Source: Candidatus Schneewindia gallinarum (GTDB lineage Bacteria > Bacillota > Clostridia > Oscillospirales > Ruminococcaceae). From it: a stretch of DNA of 64,000 bases. Of the stretch, positions 36,009 to 45,154 are shown in pieces; the first letter of the stretch is position 1; each line of letters opens with the position of its first letter. The stretch covers positions 1-64,000 of the forward strand of contig CAJFUF010000007.1 in assembly GCA_904420175.1 (NCBI GenBank), given 5' to 3'. Both the position numbers and the translations under genes were made by a program. Under the pieces are notes generated by a model. The model was not told the DNA's origin, made no database searches, and was given only the letters and a program-made list of their open reading frames with translations.

Positions 36009-36758
36009 TTACAGGTATTTGAGATACGGGAGGCGAATCCTCCCCTTTTGCGTCTCGGAAAGCCCGTCCTGCAAAAGGAACTTCCCGACACCGCGAACCG
36101 AGATGCTGTCACCCCCGCTGACCTTTTCAGCAGGCGACTGCACCTGCACATGATTGACAAAACAGCGGCCGGAGCGGATCAATTCCGCCGCATCAGATCG
36201 GCTTTTTTTGCACAGCAGGGCGATGACACAATCCAGCCGCAGCGAAGCGACCACACCACTGAGCGCCTCTGTTCGCTGCTCCGGCAGTTCCTCTGCCGGG
36301 TCTGCCTCCGACAGGCGAAGGCCAACCCGGCCCGCCTTTGTCAGGTTGTGTAAAATAAAATCTGCAAGTTCCGCACGGACAGCAAAAAAAGCCCGTCCTT
36401 CGCCGATTTGGATGTCGCCCACGGCCTCCCGTTTTAGTTCAAGACCCATCAGCGCCCCCAGAATGTCCCGGTGGGACAGGCTGTCCTGACGCCGAAACTC
36501 CGCGCGGAGCACGCGTAAGGGAAAGCGATCTTCCGTACCCGGCACCTCCACAGGAAAGATGCCCAGCAACGTCCTCTGGGCATCAGGGAAGCCGCCGTAA
36601 AACACGGCCTGCACATCAGACTGGCGGCGCAGTGCCCCGGTCAGGACACTGCGCTGCCTCTCATCCAGAAAGCCGATAAACCGGGGCCCGCCGAAAGCCG
36701 CAGCCCTTACCGCGTCCTTCAGCCGGGACAGCAGCAGCTCGTCCTCTCTGTCCGTCAT
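36009..36758 (-). CDS. ylmH: YlmH-type S4-domain RNA-binding protein
   Basis: The 249-residue protein resembles Bacillus YlmH, an S4 RNA-binding protein linked with the division gene cluster and, more recently, with ribosome rescue. It has an N-terminal domain with the FIGFLDERQ and FYGGFPDAQRTLLGIFP motifs and a C-terminal S4 domain with SRSDAAELIRSGRCFVNH. The gene starts just after the sepF stop (TAA-TTG-ATG), with no distinct SD, so it is probably translationally coupled. Position between sepF and divIVA is the usual one. Confidence 0.9.
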   Translation of the reverse strand: MTDREDELLLSRLKDAVRAAAFGGPRFIGFLDERQRSVLTGALRRQSDVQAVFYGGFPDAQRTLLGIFPVEVPGTEDRFPLRVLRAEFRRQDSLSHRDILGALMGLELKREAVGDIQIGEGRAFFAVRAELADFILHNLTKAGRVGLRLSEADPAEELPEQRTEALSGVVASLRLDCVIALLCKKSRSDAAELIRSGRCFVNHVQVQSPAEKVSGGDSISVRGVGKFLLQDGLSETQKGRIRLPYLKYL

Positions 36759-36761
36759 CAA

Positions 36762-37199
36762 TTAATAGAAAACGCCGCTGCTCTCCAGCTCGTCCAGCAA
36801 GTCCCCCATAATATCCACGTTATAGGGGGTGATGATAAACGTGCTGTTGGCCACGCGCTTAATCTGGCCGTTGTTGGCATAGGCCACACCGCTTAAAAAG
36901 TCAACAAGACGCCGGGACACGTCCTTGTTGGCACTTTCAAGGTTCAGTACCACGGTGCGCTTCGCATTCAGATGATCCGCAATGGTGCTTGCGTCTGCAA
37001 ACAGCTCCGGCTTGACAAGAACAACCTGAAGCTGGGTGGTGGCATTGATATTGACAACCTTGTTCTTTTTGCTGGAAGAGGCTCGATCCTCCTCCGGCTC
37101 CGCACGATCACTGCGGTTGAACATGGCCATCTCTTCCTCCTCATACTCCTCGTCGTCGGGGCCGTTAAAAAAACGATTCAGTCTGTCAGAAATGCTCAT
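36762..37199 (-). CDS. sepF: Cell division protein SepF
   Basis: SepF anchors and bundles FtsZ at the membrane and forms arcs at the leading edge of the septum. The 145-residue protein has an N-terminal amphipathic membrane helix (about 1-12), a charged linker, and the C-terminal SepF fold with the VVLNLESANKDVSRRLVDFLSG run and FIITPYNVDI. The SD GGAGG is close to the ATG. It is one of four division-related genes in a row here. Confidence 0.96.
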   Translation of the reverse strand: MSISDRLNRFFNGPDDEEYEEEEMAMFNRSDRAEPEEDRASSSKKNKVVNINATTQLQVVLVKPELFADASTIADHLNAKRTVVLNLESANKDVSRRLVDFLSGVAYANNGQIKRVANSTFIITPYNVDIMGDLLDELESSGVFY

Positions 37200-37216
37200 T
37201 CGTATATCCTCCTAAT

Positions 37217-37903
37217 TTATCGTGAACCAAACAGACGGGTTCCGATGCGTACCTGGGTCGAACCTTCTTCGATGGCCTCGGCAAAGTCGCCGGACATGCC
37301 CATCGACAGAACATTCATATTGATATTATCTAATTTTTTTGCTCTGGTGTCAAGGAACAGTTTGTGCATTTCCTTAAAATAGCGGCGAATTTCCGCCTTT
37401 GTTTCACAAATGGGAGGAATTGACATCAATCCCTCCACCCTGATTCCCGGAAAAGCCTGAATTTTTTCCAGCATCTCCGGCAAACCGGCAGGATTCAACC
37501 CGCTTTTGGAGGCCTCCTCCCCGATGTTGATTTCAAGGAGTACCGGCATGACTTTGCCCTTTTTTACTGCCTGGCGGCTGATTTCTTCCGCAAGGGACAG
37601 GCTGTTCACCGATTCAATCATATCCACAGTGTCGATAAGGTACTTTACCTTGTTTTTCTGCAGCGTGCCGATAAAGTGAATTTCGCAGCCCGGCAGATAA
37701 TCGTCCTTTTTTGAAAGAAATTCCTGCACCCGGTTTTCCCCAAGCAGGGTGACGCCGGCGCGCACCACCTCATTCACCTGTTCAGCCGGTACGGTCTTTG
37801 TCACAGCCATCAGCCGTACGCTGCCTGGCTGCCGCCCCGCCCGCTGTTCCGCCGCATGGATTTCCTCCAGCACCTCGTCGAGACTAGACCTGTTTTCCAT
37901 CAT
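37217..37903 (-). CDS. yggS: YggS/PLPBP-family pyridoxal-phosphate-binding protein
   Basis: This 228-residue protein has the fold type III PLP barrel, with the PLP lysine in RLMAVTKTVPAEQV and the phosphate-binding MSGDFAEAIEEGSTQVRIG motif near the end. YggS keeps cellular PLP in balance and shows no catalytic activity of its own in known members. The start at 37903 is chosen because AAGGAAGGAA lies five bases ahead; the gene then overlaps the HlyD-like gene by 20 bases. It lies upstream of sepF as in Bacillus and many others. Confidence 0.95.
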   Translation of the reverse strand: MMENRSSLDEVLEEIHAAEQRAGRQPGSVRLMAVTKTVPAEQVNEVVRAGVTLLGENRVQEFLSKKDDYLPGCEIHFIGTLQKNKVKYLIDTVDMIESVNSLSLAEEISRQAVKKGKVMPVLLEINIGEEASKSGLNPAGLPEMLEKIQAFPGIRVEGLMSIPPICETKAEIRRYFKEMHKLFLDTRAKKLDNINMNVLSMGMSGDFAEAIEEGSTQVRIGTRLFGSR

Positions 37904-39167
37904 ACAGATTCCTTCCTTCCACAACCACTTCGTCGTACATTTTCAGATAATCGCTTCCTGTATTGCTTGCGTCCACGATGGTGAACACATCATTACTGTA
38001 CAGCACTTCGATTTTTTTGAACTGGATTACACTGCCGTTTTTGACGTACACGCCCTTTACGCCGTCAATCGCACGCACGGCGGAGGTGCTGACGCGGATG
38101 CCTGTGTAGCTGTTGGCGGTAATGTTGACGTCCTGCCCGCGCAGGTTGGCGATGGCCTCCGTCATGTAATTGCTTGTAAAGTAGGCGATGGCACGTCCGT
38201 CCCCTGTCTCCGTGACTTCCGTGACCTCCGCCGGGATATCCTGCGCCTCCGTTAACGGGAAGGACAGCGTGACCTTTTTGCCCTCTGTCAGCTTCTCCGC
38301 CTCAGTTGCGGAAATTACGGCGGCATAGCTCCACTGGTAGCCGCTGATGACCTTGCCGATTTTTTCCGTCTGCTTGGTTCCGGCCTTGGCACGCGCGGAC
38401 ATCTCCAGCAGCTGGTCCGCCGTATAGGTGGTCAGCTTATCGGTGGAGCAGTCGCTTTCAAAAGAGTCCAGGTTGGACACAAAATAGCCCGCCACCGGCG
38501 TTGTGATGGCAGTAGGGGCCGCAGAAATACCTGCCTCCAGTTCCGCAATCTGCGCTTCAATTTCCGCAATTCGGCCCTGCAAATCGATGTCCTTGCCCAC
38601 AGCCAGGTCCTTCGCAATCATGTTATACTCAAGGTCATTGCGCACTTCCTCAAAACCATCCAGCATGTTCCCGGAAACAATCCCGCTGAGTGTATTGATA
38701 TCCTCTGAAATATGGCCGTTGATGGTCTCCAGATAGCTGGAGGTGCTACCGCTTTGTATCATGACGGACTGTAGGGTCCCCACCTGCTCTTTCAGGCTGT
38801 CCGCCAGCAGCCGGTTCTGGGAGTCCTCCACCCGGCTGTAAATGGAGGCGATGGTGGAGCCGTTCGCCACCTTACTTCCATCCGACACGCTGTAAATCAC
38901 GGTGTCGTGCCGGTCAATGTTGATAATCTGCTCATCCCGGAACACCATGCCGGAAGCAGAGATGGTATCCCCCACTGTGTAAGAGTAGCAAATCTCCGTG
39001 CGCAGCGGTGCCAGCGCCACCAGATAAATCTGGTAGCCGATTACCGCCGCTGCGGTCAGTATCAGCACAGAAATTAAAATTCTTTTTGCGCCCCATCGTC
39101 TTTTCCGCTTTGCAGGGCGCTCCGCCCCCTCCGGTTTGACAACCGAGACCTGTTTTCTTTTCCTCAT
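37884..39167 (-). CDS. HlyD-like single-pass membrane protein
   Basis: The 427-residue protein has a basic cytoplasmic start, one membrane segment (about 30-50), and an extracytoplasmic region with a lipoyl-like beta domain split by a helical hairpin (about 110-230), as in HlyD/periplasmic adaptor proteins. No transporter partner gene lies nearby. The gene begins with an ATGA overlap with miaA and ends by overlapping yggS, so it is a fixed member of this cluster. A function in envelope biogenesis or division is only an inference from this context. Confidence 0.75.
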   Translation of the reverse strand: MRKRKQVSVVKPEGAERPAKRKRRWGAKRILISVLILTAAAVIGYQIYLVALAPLRTEICYSYTVGDTISASGMVFRDEQIINIDRHDTVIYSVSDGSKVANGSTIASIYSRVEDSQNRLLADSLKEQVGTLQSVMIQSGSTSSYLETINGHISEDINTLSGIVSGNMLDGFEEVRNDLEYNMIAKDLAVGKDIDLQGRIAEIEAQIAELEAGISAAPTAITTPVAGYFVSNLDSFESDCSTDKLTTYTADQLLEMSARAKAGTKQTEKIGKVISGYQWSYAAVISATEAEKLTEGKKVTLSFPLTEAQDIPAEVTEVTETGDGRAIAYFTSNYMTEAIANLRGQDVNITANSYTGIRVSTSAVRAIDGVKGVYVKNGSVIQFKKIEVLYSNDVFTIVDASNTGSDYLKMYDEVVVEGRNLYDGKQV

Positions 39168-40123
39168 GCTTCCTGCACCTCCCGTAAAAAGGATTCCGTA
39201 AGGCGGAACGCTGCCTCGTACAGCTCTGCCGTATTTTCATATTCATCCATCAGCAGCCAGTGGGTGTCCGGATTTCTGCGGAACCAGGTCAGCTGCCGCT
39301 TGGCATAGCGGCGGGTTGCCTGCTTGATGGCGCCCACGCAGTGCTCCAGGGTGTCAAAGCCGCCGAAGTAGGCGAACAGTTCCTTGTAACCGATGGCGCC
39401 GGACGCCGTTTTCCCAAACCCGCTGCTGTAAAGCCGGAATGCCTCGTCCAGCAGTCCCTGACGCATCATTTCGTCCACCCGCAGATCAATGCGCCGGTAC
39501 AGTACCTGACGGTCGCAAAAAGACAATCCCAGCCGCAGCACCCGATAGGGACTTGGCGCTTTGCGGGATTCCACCTTCAGCTGGCTCAGGGTCTTTCCGG
39601 ATACCTCCATCATCTCCAACGCACGAACAAGGCGCACCTTATTGTTTGGGTGGATGGTCTGCGCCGCCTGCGGATCCCTCTCGCAAAGCCTGCGGTACAG
39701 CGCCGCGGCCCCTTGCACGGCAAGCTCCTGCTCCAGCCGATTTCGCACCGAGGCATCCTCCGTGTGCAGCGTGAAATCGATTCCATACAGCAGGCTGTCC
39801 GCATACAGTCCGGTTCCTCCGGCCAAAACAGGCAGATGTCCGCGGGCACGGATGCCCTTAACCGCCTGCCCCGCAAGGTAGACATACTCCGCCACGCTGA
39901 AGGGGCTGCCGGGATCCACACAGTCGATGAGGTGGTGGGGAATACCGTGCTGCTCCTCCAAGGTGGGTTTGGCCGTGCCGATGTCCATGGTGCGGTAGAC
40001 CTGCATGGAGTCGCAGGAGACCACCTCACCCCCGAAGCGTTCTGCCAACGCCACGGCCAGTGCAGTTTTCCCGGAGGCGGTGGGGCCGCAGACACAGACA
40101 AGCGGAATTCTGTCTGCCGCCAT
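39164..40123 (-). CDS. miaA: tRNA dimethylallyltransferase
   Basis: MiaA transfers a dimethylallyl group to N6 of adenosine-37 in tRNAs reading UNN codons. The 319-residue protein has the P-loop GPTASGKTALAVALA, the catalytic-region motif SCDSMQVYRTMDIGTAKP, and HHLIDCVDP. It begins just after the mutL stop; GGGAGG lies about ten bases ahead of the ATG at 40123. The product is the substrate for MiaB, whose gene heads the same cluster, so both steps of ms2i6A37 formation are coded here, with mutSL between. Confidence 0.97.
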   Translation of the reverse strand: MAADRIPLVCVCGPTASGKTALAVALAERFGGEVVSCDSMQVYRTMDIGTAKPTLEEQHGIPHHLIDCVDPGSPFSVAEYVYLAGQAVKGIRARGHLPVLAGGTGLYADSLLYGIDFTLHTEDASVRNRLEQELAVQGAAALYRRLCERDPQAAQTIHPNNKVRLVRALEMMEVSGKTLSQLKVESRKAPSPYRVLRLGLSFCDRQVLYRRIDLRVDEMMRQGLLDEAFRLYSSGFGKTASGAIGYKELFAYFGGFDTLEHCVGAIKQATRRYAKRQLTWFRRNPDTHWLLMDEYENTAELYEAAFRLTESFLREVQEA

Positions 40124-40124
40124 A

Positions 40125-42047
40125 TCAGCCAAGCCTCCCAAACTGGCGATCCAGCGAAGCCTTTGGCAATGCAAAGGCCACCGGCCTGCCGTGGGGGCAG
40201 TAACGGATTTCACGGTAGCTGAGCACCAGCCGGATAATATTGTCAAGATCCGGCCCCGTGCTTGGAATGTGCCCTTTAATGGCCGCCTTGCAGGCGATGG
40301 AATGGTACAAATCCTCCAGTTCCTTCGGTTGTGCCAGCTTTCCAAAACGCACAAGGGAGCCCGCCGCCTCCATCACCACCTGCTCAATATTTTTACAGTT
40401 TGCAAGCAGCAGCGGCACTTCCCGCACCAGCACGGTTCCAGGGCCGAAATCCTCCACTGCAAAGCCGAGGGAGGCAAGCAGGTCCAGGTGGTTCAGCACT
40501 GCGTCGTATTCCTCGCCCGACAGGCTGATTTGCAGCGGCATCAGAAGCAGCTGCCGGTCAAGGCCGCCCTTTCTGTCCTTCAGCTTTTCAAACAAATACC
40601 GCTCGTGCGAGGCGTGCTTGTCAATAAACAGCAGCTCATTTTCCAGTTCCACAATGATGTATGTGGCATATGCCTCCCCAATCAGGCGGTAAAAAGGCAG
40701 CTGCGGTTCTGCAGACGCTGTGGGTGCAGAGGGGAACTCCCCTTCCACCACTTCATCCTCATCCACCTGCTGAAGCAGAAAGGAGGGGGCCGGAGGGGCC
40801 GTCTGTTCCACCTGAAGCGGCAGCGCAGAGGAGGAGAATACCTCCTGATGCTGCACCGTTTTCTCCGGCTGGGGCGCCGGCTTCACAGGCTGTGTGTCGA
40901 CAGGAGCTTTCTGCAAATCATGAATAAGGCGCTGCGCCTGCTCAGAAGGGGTGCTGGACAGGGGCACGCCCTGCTTCTGCTCCCCAAAGCGCAGGTTTTC
41001 GTACTTTGGCAGTTCCGGCTGCTTCACCTTCTCCACCTGAAGCTCCGGGAACTCCTGCCCGGAGAACAGTGCGGTTTTTACGCAGTAATAGACGGCGAGG
41101 AACACCTCCCGCTCGTTCTGGAAGCGCACCTCCGTCTTGGCCGGATGGACATTCACATCCAGCAGCTGAGCGGGCATCTCCACAAACAGTACGCAGGAAG
41201 GATACTTTCCCACCATGACAGAGCCCTGATATGCCTTTTCCAGTGCGGCGGCACAGGTGTTGGTTTTTACATACCGCCCATTGATAAAGAAGTGCTGCAT
41301 CCCCTTCGTGGGCCGCGATTCCGTCGGGCGGGAGATAAAGCCGCTTACCCTGATGCCAAACTCCTCCGCCGGGGCGGCGGGAATCAGTGTCTTGGCAAAG
41401 GGGGCGCCCAGCACACTGCGGATGGCGGACAGCAGCTTCCCGTCGCCAGGGGTAAAAAGTGTCTCCTTTCCGTCCCGCACAAAACGGAAAGATATTTCCG
41501 GATGGGACAGTGCCAACTTATCCAAAATGGCGGAGACAGCGTTTCCCTCCGACACATCCTTTTTTAAAAACTTCATCCGGGCCGGGGTATTGTAAAACAG
41601 GTCCTCCACCGTAATCTCCGTCCCGTCCGGGCAGCCGGCCGGTTCCAGCACACCGGGGCGGCCACCCTCAATGGTGTAGCTTGTGCCGAACTGCGCATTT
41701 TTTGTCTTGGTACGCAGATGCACCTTTGACACCGCGGCAATGGAGGCAAGCGCCTCCCCGCGGAAGCCCAGCGTCATAATGTTTTCCAAGTCATTCTCGG
41801 TGGCGATTTTAGAGGTGGCGTGGCGCACAAAGGCATTTTCTACGTCCTCCTCCTCAATGCCGGAGCCGTTGTCTGTTATTTTCATCAGTTTTGTCCCGCC
41901 GTTTTTAATCTCCACCGTGATGGCGGTTGCCCCTGAATCGATGGCGTTTTCCACCATCTCCTTAACGGCGGAAGCCGGGCGCTCCACAACCTCGCCTGCG
42001 GCGATAAGCTCCGCCAAATGGGGGCCGAGCACATGGATCTTTGCCAC
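40125..42047 (-). CDS. mutL: DNA mismatch repair protein MutL
   Basis: MutL couples mismatch recognition by MutS to strand cutting. The N-terminal GHKL ATPase has MVENAIDSGAT, NGSGI and GFRGEALASIAAVS; a Pro/Gln-rich linker follows (about 340-450). The C-terminal endonuclease domain shows DKHASHERYLFE (the DQHA-x2-E-x4-E motif with Lys for Gln), ACKAAIKG and CPHGRP, so it should nick DNA itself, as expected without MutH. The frame could start at GTG 42056, but AGAGGTG lies six bases from GTG 42047, which gives the standard MAKIHVL (640 residues). Confidence 0.97.
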   Translation of the reverse strand: MAKIHVLGPHLAELIAAGEVVERPASAVKEMVENAIDSGATAITVEIKNGGTKLMKITDNGSGIEEEDVENAFVRHATSKIATENDLENIMTLGFRGEALASIAAVSKVHLRTKTKNAQFGTSYTIEGGRPGVLEPAGCPDGTEITVEDLFYNTPARMKFLKKDVSEGNAVSAILDKLALSHPEISFRFVRDGKETLFTPGDGKLLSAIRSVLGAPFAKTLIPAAPAEEFGIRVSGFISRPTESRPTKGMQHFFINGRYVKTNTCAAALEKAYQGSVMVGKYPSCVLFVEMPAQLLDVNVHPAKTEVRFQNEREVFLAVYYCVKTALFSGQEFPELQVEKVKQPELPKYENLRFGEQKQGVPLSSTPSEQAQRLIHDLQKAPVDTQPVKPAPQPEKTVQHQEVFSSSALPLQVEQTAPPAPSFLLQQVDEDEVVEGEFPSAPTASAEPQLPFYRLIGEAYATYIIVELENELLFIDKHASHERYLFEKLKDRKGGLDRQLLLMPLQISLSGEEYDAVLNHLDLLASLGFAVEDFGPGTVLVREVPLLLANCKNIEQVVMEAAGSLVRFGKLAQPKELEDLYHSIACKAAIKGHIPSTGPDLDNIIRLVLSYREIRYCPHGRPVAFALPKASLDRQFGRLG

Positions 42048-42058
42048 GCAGTTCACCT

Positions 42059-44689
42059 CTACTTTCCTGCCAGACTGTGCAGTTCTGACAATAAATTCAG
42101 CGCCTCAATAGGCGTCAGGACGTTAATATCCAATTCTCTGAGCCGCTCAGCAACCTCACTGTCGCGGGAGGCGCCAAAATCAAGCTGTCCTCCCTCCGGC
42201 TGCTGTACAGGCCGGCTCATGGCCTGCTTTCGCTCCTGCTGGGGGCTGTCCCCTTCCAGCTGGGTAAGAATTTCATACGCGCGTTTAATGATGGGATTCG
42301 GCACGCCGGCCAGCTTTGCCACCTCAATGCCGTAGCTGTCATCCGTGCCGCCTGCAACGATGCGCCGCAGAAAGATGATTTCATCGCCGCGCTTTTTCAC
42401 TGCAATGTTGTAGTTCTTCACCCCGGGCAGCAGTTCCTCCAGCACGGTCAGTTCATGGTAGTGCGTAGCAAACAGTGTTTTTGCGCCAATCTTTTTCGTG
42501 TCAGCTATGTATTCTAACACCGCCCTAGCAATGCTCATTCCGTCAAAGGTGGAGGTGCCCCGCCCGATTTCATCCAGAAGAATCAGGCTTTTACGGGTGG
42601 CGTTTTTAAGGATGTAGGCCACCTCGCTCATCTCCACCATAAAGGTGGACTGGCCGCCTGCCAGGTCGTCCGACGCGCCGATCCTTGTAAAAATCCGGTC
42701 CACGATGGGAAGGCGTGCGCTTTCCGCCGGAACGAAACAGCCCAGCTGCATCATCAGTGTAATAATGGCCACCTGCCGCATGTAGGTGGATTTTCCCGCC
42801 ATATTGGGGCCGGTGATGATGGCCACCCGGTTGTCCCCGGTGTCCAGCACGGTATCATTCGGAACAAAGGGCGCCTGCAGCATTTTTTCCACCACCGGAT
42901 GTCGTCCGTTTTTAATGTGCAGCGCCTCCCCCGTGCCGATTTCCGGCCGGACATAGTGGTTACGCACGGACACCTCCGCAAAGGAGCACAGCACATCCAG
43001 CTTTGCAATGGCGGAAGCGGTGCGCTGCACGCGGGACGCCTTTTCCGCAATCTCGTCCTTAATTTTCTGGAAAGTCTCCTCCTCAAGGCGCAATAACCGG
43101 TCGCTTGCGCCGAGGATTTTGTCCTCCAGCTCCTTTAACTCCGGGGTGATGAACCGCTCGCAGTTGGCAAGCGTCTGTTTGCGGATATAGGTTTCCGGCA
43201 CAAGGGAGATGTTGGATTTTGTAACCTCAAAGTAGTAGCCAAAGACCCGGTTGTAGCCCACCTTCAGCTTGCTGATTCCGGTGGCTGCCTTCTCCTTTTC
43301 CTCCAACTCCCTGAGGTAGCCTTTTCCCCCCTTGACGATGTCCCGCAGCTCGTCAATCTCCTTGTTGAACCCGTCTTTAATAATGCCGCCGTCCTTGATG
43401 GAGACGGGCGGGTCCTCCGCAATCCCTGCGCTGACCAGCTGCTCAATATCCGTCAGGCAGTCGATGCTGTCGTAGATGTTTTTCAGCTCTCCGCACCGGA
43501 CATGGGACAGCTGATTGTGCAATTCCGGAAGGTGCGCTGCTGTGAAAGCCAGCGCAGTTACCTCCCGCGGATTGGCAGAGCCGTATACAATGCGGGTGAT
43601 CAGCCGTTCCAGGTCAAAAACCTGTTCCAGCGTGTCCATCAGTTCGCCGCGCAACAGCGCATCCCCCACAAGCTCGTCCACAGCGTTCAGCCGCCCCTGA
43701 ATCATGGCGGCAGAACACAGCGGCTGCTCCAGATACAGCCGCAGCAGGCGCTTGCCCATGGAGGTCTTTGTGCGATCCAGCACCCACAGCAGGCTGCCGC
43801 GCTTCTCCCCTGTGCGGATGGTGGAGGTCAGTTCCAGATTGCGTCTGGTCCCCGCGTCCAGCACCATGTACTGATCCTCCGCATGGACGGACACGTTTAA
43901 CAGCCCCACCACCCGGTCAAGGTGGTTTTCCATCAGGTAGTCCATCATCATGCCCACCGCTGCCGCGGCATTGGGCATGATCTCCACATCCAGACCGCCC
44001 AGGCGCTCTTTGGGGATGGCGGCAAGGGCCTTGCGCCGATAATCCTCCGCCTGGTCGTGTCCCGCCTCCCTGATGTCAAGGGTGCAGTTCAGCTTCCCGC
44101 TGATAAAGTCCCGCAGGGCGGGTTGCTTGTCCAGCTGATGGTTGAGCAGTAACTCATTCGGCATAAATTGGCTGAGCTCACTGATAATGGCTGCATCAAA
44201 GTTTGCACTGGAGAGCTCGCACACCTCAAGCAGGCCGGTGGACACATCCGCAAAGCAAAGGCCCACGTTGGGCTTGTCCATAAAAACGGCCGCAATGAAG
44301 TTGTTTTTCCCCTCGTCCAGCATGGCCCCCTCAATGACGGTTCCGGGGGTGATAATCCGTGTGACCTCCCGGCGGACAGGCCCCTTGGACAAGCCGGGCT
44401 CCTCCATCTGATCGCAGATGGCAACCTTGTAGCCCTTGGCAATCAGCCGTGCAATATACGCATCGCAGCTGTGATAGGGCACGCCGCACATGGGCGCCCG
44501 TTCGTCCCCTCCGCAGTCCCGGCCCGTCAAGGTCAGCTCCAGCTCTTTGGAAGCAAGCAGCGCGTCGTCAAAGAACATCTCGTAAAAGTCGCCGAGACGG
44601 TACATCAGGATGTGGTCTTTATGCTGGTTTTTTATTTGGAAATACTGCTGCATCATGGGCGACAGCTTGTCCGTGTTTACACCCGTCAT
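42059..44689 (-). CDS. mutS: DNA mismatch repair protein MutS
   Basis: MutS recognises base mismatches. The 876-residue protein has the mismatch-binding motif GDFYEMF near the start, the connector, lever and clamp domains, and the C-terminal ABC-type ATPase with Walker A GPNMAGKSTYMRQ, the signature region and Walker B LILLDEIGRGTS, then a helix-turn-helix dimerisation tail. The ATG at 44689 has GAGGTG six bases ahead. It lies 20 bases after the YlbF gene and 11 before mutL. Confidence 0.98.
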   Translation of the reverse strand: MTGVNTDKLSPMMQQYFQIKNQHKDHILMYRLGDFYEMFFDDALLASKELELTLTGRDCGGDERAPMCGVPYHSCDAYIARLIAKGYKVAICDQMEEPGLSKGPVRREVTRIITPGTVIEGAMLDEGKNNFIAAVFMDKPNVGLCFADVSTGLLEVCELSSANFDAAIISELSQFMPNELLLNHQLDKQPALRDFISGKLNCTLDIREAGHDQAEDYRRKALAAIPKERLGGLDVEIMPNAAAAVGMMMDYLMENHLDRVVGLLNVSVHAEDQYMVLDAGTRRNLELTSTIRTGEKRGSLLWVLDRTKTSMGKRLLRLYLEQPLCSAAMIQGRLNAVDELVGDALLRGELMDTLEQVFDLERLITRIVYGSANPREVTALAFTAAHLPELHNQLSHVRCGELKNIYDSIDCLTDIEQLVSAGIAEDPPVSIKDGGIIKDGFNKEIDELRDIVKGGKGYLRELEEKEKAATGISKLKVGYNRVFGYYFEVTKSNISLVPETYIRKQTLANCERFITPELKELEDKILGASDRLLRLEEETFQKIKDEIAEKASRVQRTASAIAKLDVLCSFAEVSVRNHYVRPEIGTGEALHIKNGRHPVVEKMLQAPFVPNDTVLDTGDNRVAIITGPNMAGKSTYMRQVAIITLMMQLGCFVPAESARLPIVDRIFTRIGASDDLAGGQSTFMVEMSEVAYILKNATRKSLILLDEIGRGTSTFDGMSIARAVLEYIADTKKIGAKTLFATHYHELTVLEELLPGVKNYNIAVKKRGDEIIFLRRIVAGGTDDSYGIEVAKLAGVPNPIIKRAYEILTQLEGDSPQQERKQAMSRPVQQPEGGQLDFGASRDSEVAERLRELDINVLTPIEALNLLSELHSLAGK

Positions 44690-44709
44690 GACATACACCT
44701 CAAAATTTG

Positions 44710-45129
44710 TTAATGGCAACCTCCGCAGCTGCCGCAGTCCCCGGCACAGGAGGCGATTTCACCATTCAGGTCGATGGCGTCCACGTCGTGGCCGTTTGCC
44801 GCAAGGGACAGGATCTGCATGATTTTGTTTAGCACCCCGTCCAGCTCCTTCTTGGCCGCCTCATACGCCTTCATGTTTTCGTTGGCAGTAATCTCCTCAT
44901 ATAAGGCGCGCATCTGCCGGTTCAGTTCCTGTACCTTCTCTGCGTCCTGGTCGGCCTCTTCCTTCTGCATCTGTGCACCGAGGTTCATTTTTACAAGGTT
45001 GAACTGGCCGATTTTGTTTTGCAGCTCCTCATCCTCGTCGTTGTTCTGCTTAGCCACCATAACGGCGGTGTAGCTCTTCTCCTCCTGGATGGCCCTGCCA
45101 AGCATCTTTGCAATTTCCAGCGTGTTCAT
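44710..45129 (-). CDS. YlbF/YmcA-family protein with Cys-rich tail
   Basis: The 139-residue protein has a long helical hairpin of the YlbF/YmcA (Com_YlbF) family (about 1-110) and a short C-terminal tail with four cysteines and a terminal His (CAGDCGSCGGCH). In Bacillus, YlbF, YmcA and YaaT form a complex that carries Fe-S clusters and affects RNase Y-dependent mRNA maturation, competence and sporulation. The order miaB-(flavoprotein)-YlbF-mutS-mutL matches the Bacillus ymcB-ymcA-cotE-mutS-mutL locus, so this is likely the YmcA/YlbF equivalent. Start at 45129 from the family's N-terminus. Confidence 0.82.
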   Translation of the reverse strand: MNTLEIAKMLGRAIQEEKSYTAVMVAKQNNDEDEELQNKIGQFNLVKMNLGAQMQKEEADQDAEKVQELNRQMRALYEEITANENMKAYEAAKKELDGVLNKIMQILSLAANGHDVDAIDLNGEIASCAGDCGSCGGCH

Positions 45130-45154
45130 ATCTCTTCCCTGCTCCTTTGTTTTG

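Noticed and set aside
40005-41567. Open frame (520 codons) on the plus strand opposite mutL and miaA
   Set aside because: It is antisense to conserved genes, with skewed composition and no domain.
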